DNA of 11,581 bases, taken from the NCBI GenBank assembly GCA_003535335.1, contig DOHJ01000104.1:1-11581 (forward strand), given 5' to 3'. This document shows, in pieces, positions 1 through 6,371 of the stretch; the stretch's first letter is position 1; each line of letters starts with the position of its first letter. The DNA comes from Paracoccaceae bacterium. Lineage in GTDB: Bacteria > Pseudomonadota > Alphaproteobacteria > Rhodobacterales > Rhodobacteraceae. Made by a program: the position numbers and the translations under genes. The notes below the pieces were generated by a model that saw only the letters and a list, made by a program, of their open reading frames with translations, was not told the origin of the DNA and made no database searches.

Positions 1-69
1 GCGCTACTCTCTAGGTTGGAACGCCAGTTTCACCCGCAGTGTTTTCGCTATCTCCCTAAAAACGCGGTT

Positions 70-94
70 AAACAGGCCTTAAACCCCTGTTTTT
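70..94 (+). terminator. Terminator-like hairpin
   Basis: A 7-bp perfect stem (AAACAGG at 70-76, CCTGTTT at 86-92) encloses a 9-base loop, and the T-run of the right arm continues to 94. It could be a weak intrinsic terminator for a gene to the left of the window. The stem is AT-rich and short, so this is tentative. Confidence 0.3.
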
Positions 95-265
95 CAAGGC
101 TTTCACGTCTTGATCTATCTTTGATCCCGCACCGGCAACAAGCCTCGTCACCCGCCAAAACGGCCCGTTTACGGCCTTACTTCATGACAAGCCACTTTCA
201 CTGTCCACCCGGGACAACCGCCCCACAAAGCCCTTATTTTAAGGCCTCAAACTCAGATAGGCGCA

Positions 266-284
266 GAACTGCTCGGAACTGCTC
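266..284. repeat. Short tandem direct repeat near the soxA junction
   Basis: GAACTGCTC occurs twice (266-274 and 276-284) with a 10-bp period, about 25-35 bases before sarcosine oxidase homology starts. It may be incidental, or part of an element end or a recombination scar. Confidence 0.35.
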
Positions 285-298
285 ACTACTCCTAATAA

Positions 299-892
299 CT
301 CTGTCATTCAACATTCAGGATCTCGTTTTCCGGTGAACATGCGTATGAAATTGCTGTGCCGGCGCGTTTTGGGGGCGCGTTGTTTGAGTGGCTGGTGAAA
401 AATGCAGAGCAGATGAATGGCGGGGCTTATGGCCTTGAATCGCTTAATGTTTTACGCATCGAGAAGGGTTTTCTTACCCATGCGGAAATCAACGGGCGCG
501 CGACGGCGTTTGATCTGGGATTAGCGGGAATGGTGTCGGCTAAAAAGGATTGCATCGGCAAGATTGCATCAACCCGGGCCGGATTGAGCGGGCCAATGCG
601 CGAACAGCTGGTCGGTCTGAAACCGGCTGCTGCTGCCAAGATCATCACGGCCGGTGCGCATTTGTTTGCAGCGGATGCTGATGCTGTTTCGGATAATGAT
701 CAGGGCTTTGTCAGCAGCGTTTGTTTTTCGCCTACTTTGAAACAAACGCTGGCCTTGGCGCTGTTGCGAAACGGGCGGGCACGTCATGGTGAAGTAATTC
801 GTATGGTGGATCACATGCGACAGGTCGAGACATTATGCGAGGTTTGTGACCCGGTGTTTTTTGATCCACAAGGAGGGCGTGCGCGTGGTTGA
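299..892 (+). pseudogene. soxA: Sarcosine oxidase subunit alpha, 3' fragment (5' truncated)
   Basis: This is the C-terminal part of heterotetrameric sarcosine oxidase alpha, the subunit that oxidatively demethylates sarcosine and passes formaldehyde to tetrahydrofolate through its GcvT-like domain. Recognisable family motifs, in order, are FRISFSGE with HAYEIAVPA (from about 314), a VLRIEKG block, the NDQGFVSSVCFSPTL stretch and the terminal CDPVFFDPQG. About 198 codons are open from 299, against roughly 970-1000 residues for the full protein. The frame is stopped upstream by TAA at 296-298, and homology begins only around 311. There is no start codon with a Shine-Dalgarno site; the GTG at 356 lies inside a conserved segment and is not a natural start. 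The FAD/NAD-binding and iminodiacetate portions are absent, so the fragment cannot be a working alpha subunit. The reading frame itself is undamaged, which suggests recent truncation or an assembly join. Confidence in the family is high. Confidence 0.88.
870..876 (+). promoter_or_regulatory. Shine-Dalgarno site fixing the soxG start
   Basis: AAGGAGG lies 8 bases before the GTG at 885. This favours 885 over the in-frame GTGs at 846 (before the site) and 879 (2 bases after it). Confidence 0.75.
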
Positions 893-1430
893 ATTATTGG
901 CAAGACCTGCATTCGACGGGGTGTTTGCGCCAGAGATTGAAGGCTGTGAATTGCATGTGGTGGAACATGTTCCGTTAAGTTTGATTATGCCATTTCGGGG
1001 CAAGGAAAATCCGCTGGGCGAGGTTTTGAAAAAGGCGCATGCGATCAGCTATCCGGCCAATGGGCGCAGCACGGCCAAGGCGGGTGTTCGCTGTGTCTGG
1101 TTTGGTCTGGATCAGGTCATGCTGATTGGGGCTAGACCCGATAAATCCTTAAAAAAATACGCGGCGGTTGTTGATCAATCCGACAGCTGGGCTGTGGTGC
1201 GATTGCAAGGCGTTTTGGCAAAAGATGTGTTGGCCCGTCTGACGCCGCTGGATCTGCGCAGTACGGTTTTTAAACGCGGGCACACGGCGCGGAGTATGCT
1301 GGGGCATATGAATATTTCGATCACGCGGGTTGGGCCGAATAATTTTGAAATTATGGCATTTGCCTCGATGGCAAAGACGCTGGTGCATGAACTTGCGGCG
1401 GCGATGAAGTCGGTTGGGGTGCAAAGATAG
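885..1430 (+). CDS. soxG: Sarcosine oxidase subunit gamma
   Basis: This 181-residue protein is the small gamma subunit of heterotetrameric sarcosine oxidase (alpha-beta-gamma-delta). The subunit has a GcvT-like fold and helps assemble the complex. Family signatures are the DQSDSWAVVRLQG segment, the LARLTPLDLR stretch and the C-terminal ARSMLGHMNISITRVG and FEIMAFASMAKTLVHEL blocks. Its length is normal for the family. The chosen GTG start gives the N-terminus MVELLARPAF and overlaps the end of soxA by 8 bases, the usual translational-coupling layout of soxA-soxG. The gene looks intact, but its partner soxA is only a fragment here and soxB and soxD are not in the window. In this arrangement SoxG would lack its complex unless another sox locus exists. 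Confidence 0.9.
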   Translation: MVELLARPAFDGVFAPEIEGCELHVVEHVPLSLIMPFRGKENPLGEVLKKAHAISYPANGRSTAKAGVRCVWFGLDQVMLIGARPDKSLKKYAAVVDQSDSWAVVRLQGVLAKDVLARLTPLDLRSTVFKRGHTARSMLGHMNISITRVGPNNFEIMAFASMAKTLVHELAAAMKSVGVQR

Positions 1431-1510
1431 ATTTTATGCGCGCCGCGCGGGGATATTTATGGAACAATAATGGTGATAGGATCGCGCTTTCTTGATTCGG
1501 AAAGTTTAAT

Positions 1511-3448
1511 ATGAGTCTGCCGCCCGGTTTTTTGGATGAATTGCGCACCCGCACCAGCCTTAGTCAGGTGGTGGGGCGAAAAGTGACGTGGGACACGCGA
1601 AAATCCAATCAGGGCAAGGGCGATATGTGGGCGCCATGTCCATTCCATCAGGAAAAAACCGCCAGTTTTCACGTAGATGATCGCAAGGGGTTTTATTACT
1701 GCTTTGGCTGTCACGCCAAGGGCGACGCGATTTCGTTTGTACGTGAAACCGAGAATGTCGGGTTTATGGAGGCGGTTGAAATAATCGCCCGCGAGGCCGG
1801 AATGCCGGTGCCGAAACGTGATCCGGCCGCACAAGTGAAAGCGGACAAGCGCACGCAGCTGGCCGAGGTGATGGAGCAGGCGGTGCAGTATTTCCGCTTG
1901 CAGTTGAAAACCGCAAATGCGGCGGTGGCGCGGGAATATTTAGCCGGGCGGGGTTTAAGTGAAACGGTGCAGGATCGCTGGGAGATCGGCTTTGCGCCCG
2001 ATGCGCGCCAAGGCGTATTTGCGCATTTAACCGGCAAGGGCGTGGCTGCGGATTTGGTCATTGATGCCGGATTGGCGGCGCGCCCTGATGACGGGCGTGA
2101 TCCTTATGATCGTTTCAGGGGCCGGATTATTTTCCCCATTCGTGATGCACGCGGACGCGCGATTGCGCTGGGTGGTCGGGCGATGGAGCCCAACGCGCGG
2201 GCGAAATACCTGAATTCGCCAGAAACCGAGCTGTTTGACAAGGGTCGCAGCCTTTATAATCTTGGTCCTGCGCGCCAAGCTGCCGGAAAAGGTGCGCCGC
2301 TGGTTGTGGCCGAGGGCTACATGGATGTGATCGCGCTGAGTGAGGCCGGATTTGAGGCCTGTGTTGCGCCGCTTGGCACTGCGATTACCGAAAGCCAGTT
2401 GCAAATGATGTGGCGGGTTTCAAGCGAGCCGGTGATTGCGCTGGATGGCGACACTGCCGGGCTGCGCGCGGCCATGCGCCTGATTGATCTGGCCTTGCCG
2501 CTGCTGGAGGCGGGCCAGTCGTTGCGATTTGCGCTGATGCCCGAGGGGCTGGACCCGGATGATTTGTTAAAGATGCAGGGCAAAGCAGCGATGCAGCGTC
2601 TGGTTGACGGGGCGGTGCCGATGGTTGATTTGCTGTGGAGGCGTGAAGCCGAAGCGGGTAATTTTGACAGCCCCGAGCGTAAGGCCGCGTTAGATAAAAA
2701 CCTGCGCGCGGCGATTTCAAAAATCAAGGATGGCTCTATTCGTCAACATTACGGCGAAGCGATCAAGCAGATGCGCTGGGAATTATTTTCACCCAAACGT
2801 GATGCCCCGGGCAAAGGCAACTGGAAGAAAAAACCGGCAGCTGTGCAGCCCAGCACAAAATCATCATTACTGGTGAATGCGGGGGCAGGGGTTGAGGACC
2901 ATTTGCGCGAAGCGGTGATTTTGGCCACTTTGGTTTTGAACCCGCAGGTGTTGGAGCAATTTGAAAGCCAGCTGGAGCGGCTGGATTTCAGCACATTCGA
3001 GCATCGGATGCTGCGCGATTGTTTGCTGCGGTTCGGGGCGGTGGATGATTTGCGCAACCAGATGGAAACTGTGGCCGGTGCCGAGTTGGCCTCGGTGCTG
3101 GCCCCGCGTCATGTGCAGATTTCGCCGGCCGTTCGAAATCCGGGAGATGCAAAAATAGCTGCGATGTGTGTGGCCGAGGAATTGGCCAAGCTGGCGGCCA
3201 AACGCGGGGCTTTGCGTGAAATTCAGGAGGCTGTCGAGGATATTACAGGCATGGTCGACGAGGGGCTGACCTGGCGTTTAAAACAGGCATCAGATGCCAG
3301 TGATCAGGCGGTCCGCAGTCAGGGTCAGGATGCGGCTGTGTTTGACACGGCCCCGAATGGTGCGCAGCTGGATCGGGGTGAACGTGACGCTTTTGCCCGT
3401 TTAATGGATCAAATTGGCAAAAAAAGTGACCAACAAAGCGAAAAGTGA
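1511..3448 (+). CDS. dnaG: DNA primase DnaG
   Basis: This 645-residue primase makes the RNA primers for chromosome replication at the fork, recruited by DnaB helicase. The N-terminal zinc ribbon has Cys43, His46, Cys64 and Cys67 (CPFH...CFGC). The catalytic core follows, with the basic DNA/RNA-binding stretch RFRGRIIFPI (202-210) and the NSPET/LYNL block (235-251). The TOPRIM domain has the catalytic Glu268 (EGYMDV) and Asp312/Asp314 (LDGDTAG). The C-terminal DnaB-binding region (from about 460) is diverged, as is common for this domain. The ATG at 1511 has a weak GGAAAG-type ribosome site about 6-7 bases upstream, and a single GANTC (1494-1498) lies just before it. Length is typical. Pairing with rpoD downstream matches the dnaG-rpoD order seen widely in Proteobacteria. 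Confidence 0.97.
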   Translation: MSLPPGFLDELRTRTSLSQVVGRKVTWDTRKSNQGKGDMWAPCPFHQEKTASFHVDDRKGFYYCFGCHAKGDAISFVRETENVGFMEAVEIIAREAGMPVPKRDPAAQVKADKRTQLAEVMEQAVQYFRLQLKTANAAVAREYLAGRGLSETVQDRWEIGFAPDARQGVFAHLTGKGVAADLVIDAGLAARPDDGRDPYDRFRGRIIFPIRDARGRAIALGGRAMEPNARAKYLNSPETELFDKGRSLYNLGPARQAAGKGAPLVVAEGYMDVIALSEAGFEACVAPLGTAITESQLQMMWRVSSEPVIALDGDTAGLRAAMRLIDLALPLLEAGQSLRFALMPEGLDPDDLLKMQGKAAMQRLVDGAVPMVDLLWRREAEAGNFDSPERKAALDKNLRAAISKIKDGSIRQHYGEAIKQMRWELFSPKRDAPGKGNWKKKPAAVQPSTKSSLLVNAGAGVEDHLREAVILATLVLNPQVLEQFESQLERLDFSTFEHRMLRDCLLRFGAVDDLRNQMETVAGAELASVLAPRHVQISPAVRNPGDAKIAAMCVAEELAKLAAKRGALREIQEAVEDITGMVDEGLTWRLKQASDASDQAVRSQGQDAAVFDTAPNGAQLDRGERDAFARLMDQIGKKSDQQSEK

Positions 3449-3493
3449 ACGCTTTGGTGAGGAACAGGTAAAGAAATCAAGGTAAACGTATTG

Positions 3494-3552
3494 CGAATCA
3501 GTGATTCGATGTGTTGATTCGTGACAAGTGCGCGAATCGCTAAATACGAATC
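3494..3552. promoter_or_regulatory. Cluster of five GANTC (CcrM-type) sites in the rpoD promoter region
   Basis: GANTC occurs at 3495-3499, 3503-3507, 3516-3520, 3534-3538 and 3548-3552. All five also have a C or G extension (CGAATC or GATTCG). The first two form a perfect palindrome, CGAATCA-G-TGATTCG (3494-3508). By chance one GANTC is expected about every 256 bases, so five in 58 is a strong local enrichment. In alphaproteobacteria GANTC is the target of the cell-cycle methyltransferase CcrM, and promoter sites can change transcription with methylation state. A possible rpoD promoter (GTGACA at 3521-3526, 18-base spacer, TACGAA at 3545-3550) sits within the cluster, but it is a poor consensus match. 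Confidence 0.7.
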
Positions 3553-3565
3553 ACCCTAGTTCCCG

Positions 3566-3571
3566 AAAGGA
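3566..3571 (+). promoter_or_regulatory. rpoD ribosome binding site
   Basis: AAAGGA lies 8 bases before the ATG at 3580 and supports that start. Confidence 0.7.
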
Positions 3572-3579
3572 CCGTGTAG

Positions 3580-5535
3580 ATGGCTGCTAAAGACACCGAC
3601 AATAAAGAAGAGATTGCCGAAACGGGCCAAGCCGCCGTCAAAAAGATGATCGCCGACGGGCGTGAACAGGGTTACGTCACCTACGGGCAGTTGAACAAGG
3701 TTCTGCCGCCTGAGCAGGTGACCAGCGAACAAATCGAAGACGTGATGTCGATGCTGTCGGAAATGGGCATCAATATTATCGAAGACGAGGAAGAGGAAAA
3801 AGCCTCGACCGAAGTGACGACCAGCAGTGGCACGCGTGATGTGACGCTTACGGTGACTGGCGGTGAAAAACTGGACCGCACCGATGATCCGGTGCGGATG
3901 TATCTGCGCGAAATGGGCTCGGTTGAATTACTGAGCCGCGAGGGCGAGATTGCGATTGCCAAACGCATCGAGGCCGGACGCAATACGATGATTTTGGGGC
4001 TGTGTGAAAGCCCGCTGACCTTTAACGCCATCACGATCTGGCGCGACGAGCTGTTAAGCGAAGACATTTTGCTGCGCGATGTGATTGATCTGGAAACCAC
4101 ATTTGGCAACACAATGGAGGAGGAAAACGAGCAAGCCCCCGTTGTTGCCCCGGTTGTGTCTGGTGCGCCCGTGGTCGATAAAGCCGAAGAAAAACCCGAG
4201 CTGGATGCGGATGGCAATCCGATTATTGATGATGATGACGATGATGACGAAGAGGAACAGGCCAACCTGTCGCTGGCTGCGATGGAGGCCGCGTTAAAGC
4301 CGAAAGTTTTGGAAACGCTGGAGCTGATTGCGCGCGATTATACCAAACTGGCCGAAATGCAGGACACGAGAATTTCCGCGACTTTGAACGAGGACGCCAG
4401 TTTTTCGAAAAAAGAAGAAAAGAAATACCAGAAATTGCGCACTGAAATTGTAGTGCTGGTCAATGAGCTGCACTTGCATAACAACCGGATCGAGGCGCTG
4501 ATTGACCAGATTTATGGTGTGAACAGCCGGATTAAATCAATCGATAGTCGTATGGTTAAGCTGGCCGATCTGGCCCGGATCAACCGGCGCGAATTTGTCG
4601 AAGCGTATCGTGATCACGAGCTGGACCCGATGTGGCTGGAGCGGATGAGTGAAAAAACCGGCCGTGGCTGGCAGGTTATGCTGGAAAAATCCACCGGGAA
4701 GATCGAGGAATTACGGGCCGAAATGGCGCAAGTCGGCCAATATATCGGTCTGGATATCCCTGAATTTCGCCGCATTGTGCAGCAGGTTCAAAAGGGTGAA
4801 AAAGAAGCCCGACAAGCCAAAAAAGAAATGGTCGAAGCCAATTTGCGTCTGGTTATTTCGATTGCCAAAAAATACACCAACCGAGGTCTGCAATTTCTTG
4901 ATCTCATTCAGGAAGGTAACATTGGCCTGATGAAAGCCGTGGATAAATTTGAATATCGCCGCGGTTATAAATTCAGCACTTATGCCACATGGTGGATCCG
5001 TCAGGCGATCACCCGCAGCATCGCCGATCAGGCCCGCACCATTCGTATTCCGGTGCATATGATTGAAACCATTAACAAACTGGTGCGCACCGGTCGTCAG
5101 ATGCTGCACGAAATCGGCCGCGAGGCCACACCCGAGGAATTGGCCGAGAAGCTGCAAATGCCGCTGGATAAAGTGCGCAAGGTGATGAAAATCGCCAAGG
5201 AGCCGATCAGCCTTGAAACCCCGATTGGTGACGAGGAAGACAGCCAGCTGGGTGATTTCATCGAGGATAAAAACGCGATTCTGCCGCTGGACAGCGCGAT
5301 TCAGGAAAACCTGAAGGAAACCACAACGCGGGTGCTGTCATCGCTGACACCGCGCGAAGAACGGGTTTTGCGGATGCGGTTTGGCATTGGGATGAACACG
5401 GATCACACGTTGGAAGAGGTGGGACAGCAATTTAGCGTGACGCGCGAGCGGATCAGACAGATCGAGGCCAAGGCGTTGCGCAAGTTGAAGCATCCATCGC
5501 GGTCGCGCAAGTTACGCTCATTTCTGGATCAATAA
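3580..5535 (+). CDS. rpoD: RNA polymerase primary sigma factor RpoD (sigma-70)
   Basis: This 651-residue protein directs RNA polymerase to housekeeping promoters. Region 1.1 covers about residues 10-70, and region 1.2 starts at [12 protein letters not shown] (102-113). A non-conserved region (about 140-380) includes a run of Asp/Glu at 217-226 ([10 protein letters not shown]). Region 2 runs from about 408 to 497, with [12 protein letters not shown] (421-432), the core-binding [18 protein letters not shown] (440-457) and the -10 recognition [15 protein letters not shown] (463-477). Region 3 follows (498-565). Region 4 (about 588-651) carries the helix-turn-helix [30 protein letters not shown], which reads the -35. 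All diagnostic blocks are intact. The GANTC cluster upstream is the only unusual feature of its control region. The next gene starts at the base after the stop. Confidence 0.98.
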   Translation: MAAKDTDNKEEIAETGQAAVKKMIADGREQGYVTYGQLNKVLPPEQVTSEQIEDVMSMLSEMGINIIEDEEEEKASTEVTTSSGTRDVTLTVTGGEKLDRTDDPVRMYLREMGSVELLSREGEIAIAKRIEAGRNTMILGLCESPLTFNAITIWRDELLSEDILLRDVIDLETTFGNTMEEENEQAPVVAPVVSGAPVVDKAEEKPELDADGNPIIDDDDDDDEEEQANLSLAAMEAALKPKVLETLELIARDYTKLAEMQDTRISATLNEDASFSKKEEKKYQKLRTEIVVLVNELHLHNNRIEALIDQIYGVNSRIKSIDSRMVKLADLARINRREFVEAYRDHELDPMWLERMSEKTGRGWQVMLEKSTGKIEELRAEMAQVGQYIGLDIPEFRRIVQQVQKGEKEARQAKKEMVEANLRLVISIAKKYTNRGLQFLDLIQEGNIGLMKAVDKFEYRRGYKFSTYATWWIRQAITRSIADQARTIRIPVHMIETINKLVRTGRQMLHEIGREATPEELAEKLQMPLDKVRKVMKIAKEPISLETPIGDEEDSQLGDFIEDKNAILPLDSAIQENLKETTTRVLSSLTPREERVLRMRFGIGMNTDHTLEEVGQQFSVTRERIRQIEAKALRKLKHPSRSRKLRSFLDQ

Positions 5536-5943
5536 GTGTTGGAAATCTCAGCCGGCTCTATTTCACCGCAAAGCATTGCTGGCTGGGTTTTAATCTATGC
5601 CTTGGTGTTATTTATCATCGGTTATTTGTCGATGTATCTGGATAAGCGCCGGGCGGTTTGTAACCAGTGGCGGATTTCAGAATCTACCTTGTTGTTATGG
5701 GCATTTCTTGGCGGTGCTTTTGGTGCAAAACTGGCTCAAAAACTATTTAGGCATAAAACGCGAAAAGAACCATTCAGGACAGCGCTGAACTTTTTTGCAG
5801 TTTGGAATGTTTTATTGTTCGGCCTGTTATTTTTTGTTTTGCCGACCCAGACTGTTATGCTTGAAAAGGCTTTCAATAGTGTTTTCCAAGACGGCCCCAA
5901 TCAGCAACGCCCTAAACAGGTAAAAGTCAATCGTGGTTTGTGA
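5536..5943 (+). CDS. DUF1294 family small membrane protein
   Basis: This 135-residue integral membrane protein belongs to the DUF1294 family, whose function is unknown. Membrane segments are predicted at about 14-32, 50-66 and 87-104. Family marks are the DK after the first segment (36-37), WRISE (45-49), the GG in the second segment (59-60) and FRHKTRKEPF (71-80). The GTG at 5536 directly follows the rpoD TAA with no gap, and no clear Shine-Dalgarno site is present. Translation may depend on ribosomes finishing rpoD; TTG at 5539 is an alternative start. A later start would cut the first membrane helix. No role can be assigned from context beyond probable co-transcription with rpoD. Confidence 0.85.
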   Translation: MLEISAGSISPQSIAGWVLIYALVLFIIGYLSMYLDKRRAVCNQWRISESTLLLWAFLGGAFGAKLAQKLFRHKTRKEPFRTALNFFAVWNVLLFGLLFFVLPTQTVMLEKAFNSVFQDGPNQQRPKQVKVNRGL

Positions 5944-6033
5944 TTGATTGGTCGTAATTCTTACGGGTTTGCTGATTTGTCAGAAATATTTTGGTGCTAA
6001 AATGAAAGCGCCCACCCCCAAGGAAACGCGCGA

Positions 6034-6080
6034 ACAGGACAGGGGGCAGGCTGTGTCACTGCTAGCATTGTCTGTTTTTT
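6034..6080 (+). terminator. Possible intrinsic terminator after the rpoD-DUF1294 unit
   Basis: ACAG-G-ACA (6034-6041) can pair with TGTCTGT (6069-6075) with one bulged G. The loop can hold a GCAG/CTGC inner stem, and TTTTTT (6075-6080) follows. The stem is imperfect and the loop long, so it is a weak candidate. Its position just before FNR box 1 is where such an element would insulate the two transcription units. Confidence 0.3.
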
Positions 6081-6086
6081 AGAGAA

Positions 6087-6100
6087 TTGATCCAAATCAA
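6087..6100. promoter_or_regulatory. FNR/FnrL-type binding site, box 1
   Basis: TTGATCCAAATCAA is a perfect match to the FNR/FnrL consensus TTGAT-N4-ATCAA. It would also suit the related NnrR/Dnr regulators. The site is centred 41-42 bases before about 6135. A class II promoter would then use a -10 near TAATGC (6122-6127), placing the start about 237 bases before the receptor ATG. The site is seen directly; the regulator and promoter are inferred. Confidence 0.75.
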
Positions 6101-6172
6101 AAAATCACAGCTATTTTTTGGTAATGCAGCAATAATCTGCGACTTATTGTCATAATTTGTATGTTATTCTGA

Positions 6173-6188
6173 AATTTGAATTCAAATT
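6173..6188. promoter_or_regulatory. 16-bp perfect palindrome, possible operator
   Basis: AATTTGAATTCAAATT reads the same on both strands. It lies downstream of FNR box 1 and shares its last two bases with FNR box 2. Such a site would suit a dimeric repressor, for example a metal-responsive one. It does not clearly match the Fur, Zur or CueR sites I know, so the factor is unidentified. AT-richness makes chance palindromes less rare here. Confidence 0.4.
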
Positions 6189-6200
6189 GATATATGTCAA
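6187..6200. promoter_or_regulatory. FNR/FnrL-type binding site, box 2
   Basis: TTGATATATGTCAA fits the relaxed FNR/FnrL pattern TTGAY-N4-RTCAA. Its first base is exactly 100 bases from the first base of box 1. If it activates, a class II start near 6235 is implied, with TTTAAA (6221-6226) as a possible -10. If instead the start is near 6135, box 2 would lie downstream of it and could repress or modulate. Confidence 0.55.
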
Positions 6201-6240
6201 GGATGGCAGGAGGAATCGAGTTTAAACGATTATCCAAGGG

Positions 6241-6267
6241 CCAGTGCGCCCATTAAATGCGCATTGG
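6241..6267 (+). promoter_or_regulatory. Leader hairpin in the 5' untranslated region
   Basis: CCAGTGCGC (6241-6249) pairs with GCGCATTGG (6259-6267) through nine base pairs, one of them G-U, around a 9-base loop. No T-run follows, so it is not a terminator. It may stabilise the transcript or take part in translational control of the receptor. Confidence 0.4.
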
Positions 6268-6371
6268 TATGTAAATGCTCAAAATATCAGCCAAGGGGCC
6301 GCTTTGCCTTTAGCCATCGGATCAGATCAAGCCCCGGATAAGAGGGCTAGAACGAAGACTAGAGGGTAAAA

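Larger units (their letters stand above)
1..298. other. Left-edge region with no supportable gene
   Basis: No convincing coding sequence is seen on either strand. The one long open frame (16-336, +) has no ribosome binding site, a low-complexity composition rich in Arg, Ser and Pro, and no recognisable domain. The stretch holds a short hairpin (70-92), a small inverted repeat (232-244, 5-bp arms CCTTA/TAAGG) and a 10-bp-period direct repeat (266-284). It ends in a TAA (296-298) in the soxA frame, immediately before sarcosine oxidase coding sequence begins. It could be the outer end of a mobile element or rearranged DNA that replaced the front of soxA. No transposase or element terminus could be recognised. 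Confidence 0.5.
5944..6371. promoter_or_regulatory. 428-base intergenic control region of the receptor-ABC operon
   Basis: No gene longer than about 27 codons is open here. From left to right it holds a small CGTAA/TTACG hairpin (5953-5965), a possible terminator ending in six T (6034-6080), FNR-type box 1 (6087-6100), an AT-rich stretch (about 6085-6200), a 16-bp palindrome (6173-6188), FNR-type box 2 (6187-6200), and a leader with a 9-bp hairpin (6241-6267). The ribosome site AGAGGG (6361-6366) comes just before the receptor ATG. No known riboswitch pattern was recognised in the leader. Confidence 0.7.

Noticed and set aside
16..336. 106-codon open frame on the + strand at the left edge
   Set aside because: It has no ribosome site, no recognisable domain and a skewed composition, and it runs into the out-of-frame soxA fragment.
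846..884. Earlier GTG start for soxG
   Set aside because: It lies upstream of the strong AAGGAGG and adds 13 residues encoded by soxA overlap. GTG 885 has correct spacing.
1436..1452. GCGCGCCGCGCG near-palindrome after soxG as a terminator
   Set aside because: It leaves no usable loop and has no T-run.
3514..3527. TTG-N8-CAA match upstream of rpoD as a third FNR site
   Set aside because: The inner bases fit the consensus poorly, and the match is a by-product of the repeated GATTCG motif.
4228..4257. Asp/Glu run in RpoD as an unusual repeat
   Set aside because: Acidic runs in the non-conserved region of primary sigma factors are common in Proteobacteria.
3681..4265. Ser-rich 194-codon frame on the - strand
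   Set aside because: It is the antisense of the acidic and conserved parts of rpoD, and the serine run mirrors Asp/Glu codons.
6002..6082. 26-codon frame before FNR box 1
   Set aside because: It has no ribosome site or recognisable peptide, and it overlaps the possible terminator.
6201..6371. Riboswitch (cobalamin, TPP or similar) in the receptor leader
   Set aside because: No conserved box or fold of a known class could be recognised; only simple hairpins are seen.
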